Assembly (NCBI GenBank): GCA_017560085.1
Contig: JAFYPA010000120.1
Coordinates: 1 to 34,144 of the forward strand
Reading direction: 5' to 3'
Origin: Clostridia bacterium
Lineage (GTDB): Bacteria; Bacillota; Clostridia; Oscillospirales; CAG-382
Length of the DNA: 34,144 nucleotides
Shown here: positions 25,334 through 32,834 of the stretch, one piece after another
Layout: each line of letters starts with the position of its first letter
Position numbering within the stretch: position 1 is the first letter of the stretch
Notes under the pieces: model-generated
Seen by the model: the letters and a program-made list of their open reading frames with translations, nothing else
Database searches by the model: none
What the model was told of the DNA's origin: nothing
Position numbers and translations under genes: made by a program

Positions 25334-26773
25334 TCAGTTTTCTTTTTTGAAGCCGAGGCGGTTAAGATGAAGCTCACTGTCACGCCAGTTTTCCTTTACC
25401 TTTACCCAGAGATTGAGGTATACCTTCTGACCGAAGAAGGCTTCCATATCCTCTCTTGCAAAGGTTGCTATCTTCTTGAGGGTTTCACCGTTCTTACCGA
25501 TGATGATTTTTTTATGTGCATTCTTCTCGCAGAAGATTTCGGCTCTGATTTCTATAAGCTTTGAGCCTTCCTTGAAGTCCTCGATTACAACTGCTGTACC
25601 GTGGGGAATTTCATCGTCTATTGTACGAAGAATTTTTTCTCTGATGATTTCGGAACAGATTTCTCTCTCGGGCATATCCGTGATAAGGTCATCGGGGAAA
25701 TACCATCTTTCCTCCTTGAGGAAGGGCTTAAGCTCGTCCATAACGATATTTACACCGTCATTGAAGAGAGCGGAAATCGGAATTACCGAAACGAAGTCGT
25801 GAAGCTTTGAGAACTTGTCGATTGTAACAAGAAGCTTATCACGCTTGCCTGCATCTATTTTGTTGATAACAAGAAGTGCGGGGATTTTAGCGTTCTTGAT
25901 TTTTTCGATAATCTGAAGGTCTGCCTTTTCGGGGAGCTGTCCCGCTTCTGTCATATAAACGATTACATCTGTACCGGAAAGAGTTTCGTCGGCGGACTTC
26001 ATCATATACTCACCGAGCTTTGTTTTGGGCTTGTGCATACCGGGAGTATCCATAAATACATACTGTGAATCTCCCTCTGTGTATATACCCGTAATTCTGT
26101 TTCTTGTGGTCTGAGGTTTATTGGAAACGATGGCTACCTTTTCGCCTATGATGGTATTCATAAGTGTACTCTTGCCGACATTGGGGCGACCGATAAGAGC
26201 TATGAAGGCTGTCTTTTTAACCTCGTTCTGAGACTTTTCAAGAAGGGCGTTGAGCTTTTCTTCCTTCTTTCTCTGCTTTTCCTCCTCGTAGCCTTCTCTT
26301 GCGAGACCCATTTCGGAGAGTACCTCCTCGCAGGTTTCATTCATATATTCCTCGTCATCCTCGCTTACCTCGTGGTCGTAGCCGAGAAGGTGAAGAACGG
26401 AATGTACTGTGAGGAAGCATATTTCGCGCTCGAAGCTGTGTCCGAATTCCTGCGACTGGGAAAGTGCCTTTTCCACGGAAAGAACAATGTCACCGAGAGC
26501 AACGGCTTCGCCCTCTACAATATCATCCTCGTCTATTTCACCGTTTTCAAGAAGCGGGAACGAAAGCACATCTGTGGGAGCGTCCTTGCCTCTGTAGTCA
26601 CGGTTGAGAACATGGATGTGATTGTTATCCGTAAAGGTTACGGAAATCTCGCAATCGAATTCTACCTCCTCATATTCAAGGGCGTTATTTATTGCGCGCT
26701 TGATAAGGGCTCTCATTGCGGGAGTAATTGTCATTATTTTCTGTTCGTTTTTGGTGTAAATTTTATTTTTCAT
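25334..26773 (-). CDS. Fused YbeY endoribonuclease and Era GTPase
   Basis: One uninterrupted 479-residue frame encodes two proteins that are usually separate. Residues 1-157 are YbeY, the metal-dependent RNase of 16S rRNA maturation: NRDYRGKDAPTDVLSFPL, the conserved LGDIVLS and the zinc motif HSVLHLLGYDH (His124, His128, His134). Residues 158-188 are a charged Glu/Lys linker. Residues 189-479 are Era, a GTPase that binds the 3' end of 16S rRNA: G1 GRPNVGKS (195-202), DTPG (242-245), NKID (304-307), a PISALFNDGV G5 region, and a KH domain with IIIGKNGETLKKI and VKENWRD. The start has AAGGATA upstream. It lies 27 bases after phoH and 20 before recO. In B. subtilis dgkA and cdd sit between ybeY and era; here they are absent. 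Confidence 0.96.
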   Translation of the reverse strand: MKNKIYTKNEQKIMTITPAMRALIKRAINNALEYEEVEFDCEISVTFTDNNHIHVLNRDYRGKDAPTDVLSFPLLENGEIDEDDIVEGEAVALGDIVLSVEKALSQSQEFGHSFEREICFLTVHSVLHLLGYDHEVSEDDEEYMNETCEEVLSEMGLAREGYEEEKQRKKEEKLNALLEKSQNEVKKTAFIALIGRPNVGKSTLMNTIIGEKVAIVSNKPQTTRNRITGIYTEGDSQYVFMDTPGMHKPKTKLGEYMMKSADETLSGTDVIVYMTEAGQLPEKADLQIIEKIKNAKIPALLVINKIDAGKRDKLLVTIDKFSKLHDFVSVIPISALFNDGVNIVMDELKPFLKEERWYFPDDLITDMPEREICSEIIREKILRTIDDEIPHGTAVVIEDFKEGSKLIEIRAEIFCEKNAHKKIIIGKNGETLKKIATFAREDMEAFFGQKVYLNLWVKVKENWRDSELHLNRLGFKKEN

Positions 26774-26800
26774 ATTCCGTATATCCTTTTCTTTCTCGCG

Positions 26801-27775
26801 TTATTTGTTTGAATTCTGTATCTGCTGGGAATGCTTTTCGTATGCCTGAATAATCTTCTGAACAAGGGCGTGACGAACTACGTCCTTATCTGTGAATCTG
26901 TGTGTCCAGATGCCCTCGATGTTGCGGAGAATCTTTGTAGCCTCGATAAGTCCCGAGCGTTTTCCGTCGGGGAGGTCTATCTGTGTTATATCGCCCGTAA
27001 CGACCGCCTTTGAGCCGAAGCCGAATCTTGTAAGGAACATTTTCATTTGTTCGGGTGTGGTGTTCTGTGCCTCATCAAGGATTATGAATGAATCGTCAAG
27101 TGTTCTTCCTCGCATATAGGCAAGAGGGGCGATTTCAATAACGCCTCTCTCTTTGTACTTTTCGAAGGTTTCCGCACCGAGCATTTCAAAAAGTGCATCG
27201 TACAGAGGTCTTAGATATGGGTCGATTTTATTCTGAAGGTCACCGGGAAGGAAGCCGAGCTTCTCCCCCGCTTCCACCGCAGGTCTTGTGAGGATTATTC
27301 TTGAAACCTGCTTTTCGCGAAGTGCGTTTACAGCCATTGCAACGGCAAGGAAGGTTTTACCCGTACCCGCGGGACCTACACCGAAAATTACCGTGTTCTT
27401 TTTTATAGCATCAACATACTGCTTCTGTCCGACGGTTTTTGCCTTGATGGGCTTGCCCTTTGTGGTGATACAAATACAGTCTCCCGAGAGCTCGGAAAGC
27501 TGTCCGTCCTCTCCGTCCATTACCATTCCGAGGACATAGCGGATATTCTGCTCGCCGAGATTGGTGTTGAACTCTGCCATTCTTGACAGATACTCAACAG
27601 CAATACCGCCTTTATTTACGTTTTCGTATTCCTGACCGCTTATTTTGATTCCGTCCTCAAGAGCAGACACCGTAACGCCAAGCTCCTTTTCGATTATTTC
27701 CGCATTGCAATCAAAGGCTCCGAGGATATTTCTGATTGAATCGGGGTTTGTTATTCTGACGATTTTTTCTGACAT
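26801..27775 (-). CDS. phoH: PhoH-like ATPase
   Basis: This 324-residue protein is a cytoplasmic PhoH-type P-loop ATPase, the partner usually encoded just before ybeY and thought to act in RNA metabolism. The Walker A motif [11 protein letters not shown] is at 131-141, [28 protein letters not shown] follows, and Walker B is [22 protein letters not shown] and [11 protein letters not shown] complete the core. The N-terminal 115 residues are KH-like. The ATG at 27775 is chosen because an AAGGAAG site lies 8 bases upstream; a 16-codon extension to 27823 has no ribosome binding site. It starts the phoH, ybeY-era, recO run. A riboswitch and mntP on the other strand separate it from yqfD, its usual upstream neighbour. 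Confidence 0.94.
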   Translation of the reverse strand: MSEKIVRITNPDSIRNILGAFDCNAEIIEKELGVTVSALEDGIKISGQEYENVNKGGIAVEYLSRMAEFNTNLGEQNIRYVLGMVMDGEDGQLSELSGDCICITTKGKPIKAKTVGQKQYVDAIKKNTVIFGVGPAGTGKTFLAVAMAVNALREKQVSRIILTRPAVEAGEKLGFLPGDLQNKIDPYLRPLYDALFEMLGAETFEKYKERGVIEIAPLAYMRGRTLDDSFIILDEAQNTTPEQMKMFLTRFGFGSKAVVTGDITQIDLPDGKRSGLIEATKILRNIEGIWTHRFTDKDVVRHALVQKIIQAYEKHSQQIQNSNK

Positions 27776-27835
27776 ACCGAGCTTCCTTAAACAAATATTT
27801 TTCTTATAATTATAATAACCCAATTATACTATTCT

Positions 27836-27864
27836 ATTTTACTATAAAAGCTTCAAAAAAGCAA
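27836..27864 (-). promoter_or_regulatory. Possible promoter of the phoH operon
   Basis: On the minus strand TTGCTT (27859-27864) and TAAAAT (27836-27841) have a 17-base spacer. A perfect TATAAT also occurs at 27823-27828 but without a good -35, so the exact start is ambiguous. An imperfect inverted repeat (27852-27861 with 27868-27876) overlaps the -35 box. Confidence 0.4.
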
Positions 27865-27963
27865 GTACTTTTTGAATATAACAAGCTCCCTACAATGGAA
27901 AATTTCATTATTTTTCGGTTATACCGCAAATAAATTGCCAATTGTAACATTTTTTTGAAGGTA

Positions 27964-27992
27964 TTGACATTTACTTTATTATATGATATAGT
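27964..27992 (+). promoter_or_regulatory. Sigma-A promoter of the mntP riboswitch transcript
   Basis: A perfect TTGACA at 27964-27969 and TATAGT at 27987-27992 have a 17-base spacer, placing the transcript start near 27999, directly at the aptamer. Confidence 0.8.
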
Positions 27993-27999
27993 TTAAGGG

Positions 28000-28086
28000 T
28001 TGAGGGAGTAGCAAGCGTAAAGTTACGCAGTAAGTCAACATACTGACCTATGGGTCTGGCTTACTTTAATATGCGAGACTCATGTA
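28000..28086 (+). promoter_or_regulatory. yybP-ykoY manganese riboswitch aptamer
   Basis: This leader has the yybP-ykoY architecture, a Mn2+ sensor that turns on manganese efflux. The basal stem pairs TGAG (28001-28004) with CTCA (28079-28082). The L1 motif GGGAGTAGC (28004-28012) and the L3 motif GCGAGACT (28073-28080) are both recognisable and lie opposite each other as in the metal-binding junction. Between them are GCGTAA/TTACGC (28015-28028) and the stem GTAAG/CTTAC (28030-28034 with 28060-28064) topped by GACC/GGTC. The mntP gene downstream is the expected target. Pairings were drawn by hand. Confidence 0.88.
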
Positions 28087-28134
28087 TATCTTTAAAAGCT
28101 ATGCGTGGGTTATTTATATTCTGAATTTGTCCGT

Positions 28135-28169
28135 GTATCGCTTTGGAGATATGCGGTATTTTTTATTTT
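28135..28169 (+). terminator. Riboswitch expression-platform terminator before mntP
   Basis: GTATCGC (28135-28141) pairs with GCGGTAT (28153-28159), with two wobbles, and is followed by TTTTTATTTT just before the mntP ribosome binding site. High manganese would be expected to disfavour this hairpin; this is inference from how the class works. Confidence 0.6.
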
Positions 28170-28184
28170 CAGGAGGACATAAAA

Positions 28185-28778
28185 ATGACGACCTTCACAT
28201 TGGGATTCTTTATCACAAACGCACTTTTAGGTGTAGGACTTGCGATGGATGCATTCTCCGTTTCCGTTGCCAACGGGCTTAATGAGCCTTGTATGAAAAA
28301 AGGTAAGATGTTTGGTATAGCGGGAATGTTTGCATTCTTCCAGGCACTTATGCCTATGCTCGGATGGATTTGTGTACATACAATTATGGAGCACTTTAAA
28401 TCCTTTGAAAAGCTTATTCCGTGGATTGCTCTTCTCCTTCTCGGTTATATCGGCGGAAAGATGCTTTGGGAGGGCATAAAGAACGATGACGAAGACCCTT
28501 GCGGAAAGCCGGGACTCGGATTTACTGCTTTGGTTGTTCAGGGTATCGCAACATCAATTGATGCTCTTTCCGTAGGATTTACAATTGCTGAATACAACCT
28601 TGTTCCCGCTCTTGTTGCGGCACTTCTTATTGCTGTAATAACCTTTGTAATCTGCTTCGGCGGTATTATAATCGGAAAGACTGCGGGCTCTAAGCTTTGC
28701 GGCAAAGCGGGTATTTTCGGTGGTATTATTCTTATAGGCATCGGTCTTGAAATCTTTATTTCGTCTTTTCTTAAGTAA
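28185..28778 (+). CDS. mntP: Manganese efflux pump MntP
   Basis: This 197-residue protein is MntP (YebN, DUF204), a six-helix membrane exporter of Mn2+. The two repeats carry the paired acidic motifs MDAFSVSVANGL near residues 18-29 and TSIDALSVGFT, in helices 1 and 4, which contribute to the metal path. The C-terminal GKTAGSKLCGKAGIFGGIILIGIGLEI segment is typical. The ATG at 28185 is chosen over an earlier in-frame start at 28143 because AGGAGG lies 8 bases upstream and the protein then begins as MntP does. The 5' leader holds the Mn riboswitch, so expression should rise when manganese is high. It is oriented against both neighbours and ends at a bidirectional terminator. Confidence 0.94.
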   Translation: MTTFTLGFFITNALLGVGLAMDAFSVSVANGLNEPCMKKGKMFGIAGMFAFFQALMPMLGWICVHTIMEHFKSFEKLIPWIALLLLGYIGGKMLWEGIKNDDEDPCGKPGLGFTALVVQGIATSIDALSVGFTIAEYNLVPALVAALLIAVITFVICFGGIIIGKTAGSKLCGKAGIFGGIILIGIGLEIFISSFLK

Positions 28779-28787
28779 ATAAAAAAT

Positions 28788-28830
28788 AAAGCACTGCTTC
28801 TTTATCTTTATCGGAGGCAGTGCTTTTTTT
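28788..28830. terminator. Bidirectional terminator between mntP and yqfD
   Basis: AAAGCACTGCTTC (28788-28800) pairs with GAGGCAGTGCTTT (28814-28826), followed by more Ts on the plus strand. The left flank AATAAAAAAT gives a T-run on the minus strand. The plus-strand T-run overlaps the yqfD stop codon. Confidence 0.87.
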
Positions 28831-29998
28831 ACGGGAGTACGGCAACATTTCTGAGACATTCTACCGTGCATTTAAGAATAATGCCATCGTCTGTTTCCTC
28901 TTTTTCAAAGCTTGAAGAAAGGATTTCGGCATCGGAGAGTGATTCTGCGAGCTTCTGATAGATAATTTCATAGGCTTGATTTTCAGTTTCGGCAGAGGAA
29001 AGCCTTATTGCTTCGGTTTTATAATTATAAAGTGATTTTTCCTTGTATCTGATTGGCAGAGTAATGCTTTCTGAAAGTGAAAGCTTTCCCTGTTTTACTG
29101 TACACAAACCGCTTTTATCTGATTTTTTAAGCGGATTTTCAAGCTTCAAAGAATGCCCGAGAAAGGAGTAAGTCACAGAGCCTCCGACCTTTTCCGAAAG
29201 ATATGACGATGTCTGATTATAGGGCACAAATACCGCGAAGCTTTCGTAGACCTTAGCATATACCCTGCCCGATGCTCCCGTAAAATACTCGATATCAGCA
29301 GTACCCTTTTCTACGGGGATTATGAGCAGTGAGCCTTTTTCAACCGTTTCACCCGCACCAACTATTGCGGTTCCGCTGAAAACCTCGGGGCGTTCTATAA
29401 TGCAATCCTTTTCGGCGACAAGACCGTTTTCCGACATTGGGAGTCCGCCGTCCGATTTTTTTCTTCGCTCCGCTACCTCAACGAAGGCACATTTTCCGCT
29501 CATATTTATGGATATTCTTGAAAATCTGTCGTTAAGAATTATGAATCTGTTGCATATTTCGGAGAGCTTTTCCTTTTCGTACCGTTTTCCCATGGCAAAG
29601 CCCGCTTCCTCGAGAGTTGATATTATTTCCTCCTCGCTTGCCGTTCTGTTTCCTGTGACTGTTATATCCCAAACGATTCTGCTTTGAAGCACAAACGAAA
29701 TTATTGCAATAAATAGTCCGAGTACAAGTCCGGGATGCTTGATTTTGTATTTTACGAAGGTATATAAGCCGTTCTTTTCTAAAACAGAGTATTCGTATCC
29801 GTGCTCGGAAAGGTAGTTTATAATTCGTTTTGACATAACGGAATAGGAGGTAAATTCGAAGGTGTCATTACCTGTTACCTTAACATCAAAAGCATTTCCT
29901 TGAAATTCAGACATAAGCATTCCGGAGGCGCGCGAGGGATTATGTGAAATTACCTTGTATCTTACCGTTCCGATTATGTATTTAATTAAGCTGTGCAT
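28829..29998 (-). CDS. yqfD: Sporulation protein YqfD
   Basis: This 389-residue protein is YqfD, a stage IV-type sporulation membrane protein of Bacillus and Clostridia, encoded next to yqfC and usually upstream of phoH. The N-terminal region (about 1-85) is soluble, a transmembrane helix follows at about 86-105 (GLVLGLFIAIISFVL), and the long C-terminal part has the YqfD features WDITVTGN, EEEIISTLEEAGF, FSRISINMSGKCAFVEVAERRK and a charged tail. The ATG at 29998 has GAAGGA upstream; an in-frame TTG at 30025 would overlap yqfC. It starts 4 bases after the yqfC stop and ends at a shared terminator. Its exact role in spore cortex or coat development is not established. Confidence 0.92.
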   Translation of the reverse strand: MHSLIKYIIGTVRYKVISHNPSRASGMLMSEFQGNAFDVKVTGNDTFEFTSYSVMSKRIINYLSEHGYEYSVLEKNGLYTFVKYKIKHPGLVLGLFIAIISFVLQSRIVWDITVTGNRTASEEEIISTLEEAGFAMGKRYEKEKLSEICNRFIILNDRFSRISINMSGKCAFVEVAERRKKSDGGLPMSENGLVAEKDCIIERPEVFSGTAIVGAGETVEKGSLLIIPVEKGTADIEYFTGASGRVYAKVYESFAVFVPYNQTSSYLSEKVGGSVTYSFLGHSLKLENPLKKSDKSGLCTVKQGKLSLSESITLPIRYKEKSLYNYKTEAIRLSSAETENQAYEIIYQKLAESLSDAEILSSSFEKEETDDGIILKCTVECLRNVAVLP

Positions 29999-30002
29999 AG
30001 TA

Positions 30003-30302
30003 TCACGGTCCTTCACTGCAATCAAAGCTTAAATCGGTAATATATCCCGATGCCTTGACATTTTTTCTGCTGTAAAAGCAAAGGCTCAGACCTCTGCCGA
30101 GAATTCTTGCGGTAAGAGTGTTTATGCACAGAACTATTTCCGTGTCCGTGTATTTCTCTACGGTTATTTTGCCCTCGGCGAAAAATTCTCTGTTACCGAA
30201 CATAGTTATGGTGGGCAGAGAAAAGCAGTTTAAAACGGAATTGTCCCGTAGCTCCTTCATTCTGCCTTTGAATCTGTCGGAAAGCTTACTTTTCTGTTCC
30301 AT
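30003..30302 (-). CDS. yqfC: Sporulation protein YqfC
   Basis: This 99-residue protein is YqfC, a small sporulation protein found beside yqfD in spore-forming Firmicutes. It starts with a charged helix (KLSDRFKGRMKELRD) and has the family's LPTITMFGNREFFAEG region and GYITDLSFD near the end, consistent with the YabP/YqfC family, which is dominated by beta-strands. The ATG has an AAGGAG site 7 bases upstream. It overlaps or abuts yqfD, so the two are coupled. An upstream sigma-E-like promoter is possible. ylbJ is transcribed in the opposite direction 105 bases away. Confidence 0.9.
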   Translation of the reverse strand: MEQKSKLSDRFKGRMKELRDNSVLNCFSLPTITMFGNREFFAEGKITVEKYTDTEIVLCINTLTARILGRGLSLCFYSRKNVKASGYITDLSFDCSEGP

Positions 30303-30322
30303 TCAATCACTCCTTCACTTGA

Positions 30323-30352
30323 AGAATATGACGAGGGATTGCTTTTTTATTC
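30323..30352 (-). promoter_or_regulatory. Possible sigma-E-like promoter of yqfC-yqfD
   Basis: On the minus strand GAATAAA (30346-30352) and CATATTCT (30323-30330) are 15 bases apart and resemble the sigma-E pattern of mother-cell sporulation genes. The transcript would begin almost at the ribosome binding site, so this is tentative. Confidence 0.3.
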
Positions 30353-30407
30353 TAATTTTCGTTTTTGTGAATAAAATGAATTACGAAAATTTATTGGAGT
30401 TGAGCTC

Positions 30408-31493
30408 ATGAATGAAAACAATCGCAGGGACGGAATGTGCTTTATAATATCGTTTATTTGCCTTTTATCTATGTTTATTTTTCCCGATGCCACGAGAAAC
30501 GCCGCCGAGGAGGCATTGCATATTTGCGTAAAATCAATTATTCCTTCGCTGTTTCCGTTTGTTGTTTGTACGAGGATTTTATTGCATTATATTCCTTTTA
30601 AAAATTCGGAAAAATCAAACGTGAGCGTATTCTGCGGCTTGAATTTCAACGGGATGATTGTTTTCATTCTGGGGCTAGTATCGGGACTTCCGACGGGGGC
30701 TGTGCTTGCACTAAAGATGTATGAGAGAAATGCCGTTTCTCTTTCTCAGGCTCGGAGAATTGCGATTTATTCTTCTGTGGTGAGCCCTGCGTTCTGCATT
30801 ATATATTTTGGAAATTCGGTTATGAAAAATACACTCTGCGGAGTGGCTGTTTATATTTCTGTTGTGGTTACATCCATTGGTGTTATGCTTACGGAATATT
30901 GTCTGTTTGGCAAAAACGAGGCGGATGACACTCATTTTGATTTTCAAAATGATATTGAACCACGAAATGAATCCTTTACGGATGTCATTGTAAACAGCTT
31001 TATGGGGCTTTTGAATATCTGTGCGTTTGTTATGTTTTTTATGTGTATAGGTGAGATTTCCTCGCTGATAATCGGATTTATTCGAGGCTCGTCGAGGACA
31101 GCCGATGCTCTGATATGCGGTATACTTGAATTTTCGGGTGGTATATCAAAGCTTTCTGCACTTAAATTCGGGGAAAGGTTTGTTTACGGAGCATTTCTTC
31201 TCGGCTTCGGTAGTGTTTCCGCAATAATGCAGGTTATGGATTTTTGTACTCCGCTGGGAATTCGGGTACGGCGGTTACTGATTGTAAGACTTGTGTCGGC
31301 GTTATGTGTTCCGGTTGTTTCGGTGGGTGTAATTTACATTATTCGTTCGGTTTCGGATTTCTTCAAGGAAAGTATGCTGTCTTGTTTTAGTATAACACTG
31401 ATAATCACGGCTTTCGTTTTTGCTTTTATGATATTTATTGTCGAAAAGAGCAGAAAAAATATAAGAAAAGCAAATATAATTTCTAAAATATAG
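30408..31493 (+). CDS. ylbJ: Sporulation integral membrane protein YlbJ
   Basis: This 361-residue polytopic membrane protein matches YlbJ, a sporulation-associated nucleoside-transporter/gate-domain-like protein needed for spore cortex formation in Bacillus. Features are the first helix FIISFICLLSMFIFPD, the IIPSLFPFVVCTRIL segment, GLVSGLPTGAVLALKMYE, SSVVSPAFCIIYFGNSVM, a FMGLLNICAFVMFFMCIGE segment and FSGGISKLSALKFG near residues 240-260. It has about eight to nine hydrophobic segments. The ATG follows TTGGAGTTGAGC, in which GGAG lies 8-9 bases upstream. It is divergent from yqfCD, so two sporulation units share a 105-base control region. The next promoter overlaps its stop codon. Confidence 0.9.
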   Translation: MNENNRRDGMCFIISFICLLSMFIFPDATRNAAEEALHICVKSIIPSLFPFVVCTRILLHYIPFKNSEKSNVSVFCGLNFNGMIVFILGLVSGLPTGAVLALKMYERNAVSLSQARRIAIYSSVVSPAFCIIYFGNSVMKNTLCGVAVYISVVVTSIGVMLTEYCLFGKNEADDTHFDFQNDIEPRNESFTDVIVNSFMGLLNICAFVMFFMCIGEISSLIIGFIRGSSRTADALICGILEFSGGISKLSALKFGERFVYGAFLLGFGSVSAIMQVMDFCTPLGIRVRRLLIVRLVSALCVPVVSVGVIYIIRSVSDFFKESMLSCFSITLIITAFVFAFMIFIVEKSRKNIRKANIISKI

Positions 31494-31522
31494 TTGCATT
31501 TTGTAATTTAATGTGGTATAAT
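31494..31522 (+). promoter_or_regulatory. Sigma-A promoter of the Cys-rich protein and KDPG aldolase genes
   Basis: TTGCAT (31494-31499) and a perfect TATAAT (31517-31522) have a 17-base spacer. The -35 box begins directly after the ylbJ stop codon. Confidence 0.75.
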
Positions 31523-31573
31523 TTTAGGTAATGGTTAAATAACCGACACCTAAGAAAGGAATTTACACAGATT

Positions 31574-31786
31574 ATGTTCAGAAAAAAGAGCATTTCGGAT
31601 GATATTGCCAAGTGCTGTGCTATGTGCGAGCACTCAATGAAGCTTGACTTCAAGGGGCAGTATCTTTGTAAATACAGAAACAGAATTGCTGAGACGGATG
31701 CAGAGGACATATGCAGACACTTTGAGCCTGATTTGCTGAAGCTCGAGCCCAGACCCAAGAAAAAATACAAATTCGAAGAAATTTAA
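31574..31786 (+). CDS. Small Cys-rich protein, probable metal-binding, conserved in Clostridia
   Basis: This 70-residue protein has the layout of a small clostridial family of unknown function. It begins with a basic FRKK segment, then a Cys cluster CCAMCEHSMKLD, then YLCKYR and a final DICRHFEPD, and ends in a basic and acidic tail. The Cys spacing (C-x2-C, then C, then C) would fit one zinc site. The ATG follows an AAAGGAA site. It shares the promoter and probably the transcript with the KDPG aldolase gene 19 bases downstream. Its function is unknown; I see no signal peptide or membrane helix. The resemblance to other clostridial Cys-rich small proteins is from memory, not a search. Confidence 0.75.
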   Translation: MFRKKSISDDIAKCCAMCEHSMKLDFKGQYLCKYRNRIAETDAEDICRHFEPDLLKLEPRPKKKYKFEEI

Positions 31787-31805
31787 ATTCACGGAGGAAA
31801 TAAAA

Positions 31806-32768
31806 ATGACAAACGTACAGCAGAAGCTTTTTGAAACGGGTATTATTCCCGTAGTTGTAATTGATGATGTGAAGGATGCGGTTCCGCTTGCAAAGGCTCT
31901 TTACGAGGGCGGTATCAAGGCGGCTGAGGTAACCTTCAGAACAGAGGCTGCGGCTGATGCCATAAAGGCTATGTCCGAAGCATTCCCGGATATGCTTGTT
32001 GGTGCGGGCACAGTTCTTACTCCCGCTCAGGCTGATAAGGCTAAGGCTAACGGTGCACAGTTTATCGTAAGCCCCGGTCTTAACCCCATTGTTGTAAGAC
32101 ACTGCCAGGAAATCGGTATTGAAATCGTTCCCGGTGTTTCAAGCGCTTCCGAAATCGAGCAGGCTATGTCTCTCGGTCTTGATACACTCAAGTTCTTCCC
32201 CGCAGAGGCTGCAGGCGGAATTCCCATGCTCAAGTCTCTTTGCGCTCCCTACAAGAACGTAAAGTTTATGCCCACGGGCGGTCTTAACCCCAAGAACTTT
32301 ACAGACTATCTTGCTCTTGACTGCGTATTCTGTGCAGGTGGCGGATTTGTGGCTGACACAAAGCTCGTTAAGGAAGGCAACTTCGAAAAGATCAAGGAAA
32401 TCGCAAAGGAAACAGTTCGCACAATGCACGGCTTCAAGGTTGTTCACGTTGGTATCAACGCAGGGGATGCTGATAACGCTTATGCAATCGCTAAGATGTT
32501 CGCGCCCTTCTGCCTTGACATTTCCAAGGATAACGAGGGCGGTATGTTCCTCAACAAGGACATCGAAATTATGAAGAAGCCCTGGTACGGCGAAAAGGGT
32601 CACATCGCAATTGCTTGCAACAACATCAAGCGCGCTGAGGCTTACTGCAAGTCTATGGGTGTCAAGTTCATTGAGGAATCCAAGAACATTGATGCAAAGG
32701 GCAACTACAAGGCTGTTTACGTTGACGGTGATATCGCAGGATTCTCCGTTCACCTTATGCAGGCATAA
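31806..32768 (+). CDS. eda: KDPG/KHG aldolase with C-terminal VOC-like domain
   Basis: This 320-residue protein has two parts. Residues 1-208 are a class I KDPG (2-keto-3-deoxy-6-phosphogluconate) or KHG aldolase, with catalytic Glu41 and Arg45 in EVTFRTEAA, LVGAGTVLTPAQ, IVSPGLNPIVV and the Schiff-base Lys129 in LDTLKFFPAE; these residues align with E. coli Eda Glu45, Arg49 and Lys133. Residues 209-320 form a VOC-like (glyoxalase/bleomycin-resistance-type) domain with VVHVGINAGDADNAYAIAKMF and GHIAIACNNIKRAEAYCKSMG. Single-domain Eda proteins are about 213 residues, so the extension is real and not a start error. GGAGG lies 8 bases before the ATG. It follows the Cys-rich gene and precedes a terminator. 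KDPG cleavage is well supported; the second domain's role is unknown. Confidence 0.9.
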   Translation: MTNVQQKLFETGIIPVVVIDDVKDAVPLAKALYEGGIKAAEVTFRTEAAADAIKAMSEAFPDMLVGAGTVLTPAQADKAKANGAQFIVSPGLNPIVVRHCQEIGIEIVPGVSSASEIEQAMSLGLDTLKFFPAEAAGGIPMLKSLCAPYKNVKFMPTGGLNPKNFTDYLALDCVFCAGGGFVADTKLVKEGNFEKIKEIAKETVRTMHGFKVVHVGINAGDADNAYAIAKMFAPFCLDISKDNEGGMFLNKDIEIMKKPWYGEKGHIAIACNNIKRAEAYCKSMGVKFIEESKNIDAKGNYKAVYVDGDIAGFSVHLMQA

Positions 32769-32784
32769 AGTTAAAACAAAATTC

Positions 32785-32816
32785 CGTCCGACAGTTTTTG
32801 GGCTGTCGGACGTTTT
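32785..32816 (+). terminator. Terminator after the KDPG aldolase gene
   Basis: CGTCCGACAG (32785-32794) pairs perfectly with CTGTCGGACG (32803-32812), followed by only TTTT. The short T-run leaves room for read-through into the next gene, which starts 19 bases later and has no visible promoter of its own. Confidence 0.75.
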
Positions 32817-32834
32817 GATACAGAGGTACTGACT

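Noticed and set aside
28143..28184. 14-codon N-terminal extension of mntP
   Set aside because: It lies within the riboswitch terminator and lacks a ribosome binding site; the AGGAGG before 28185 and the MntP N-terminus decide for the later start.
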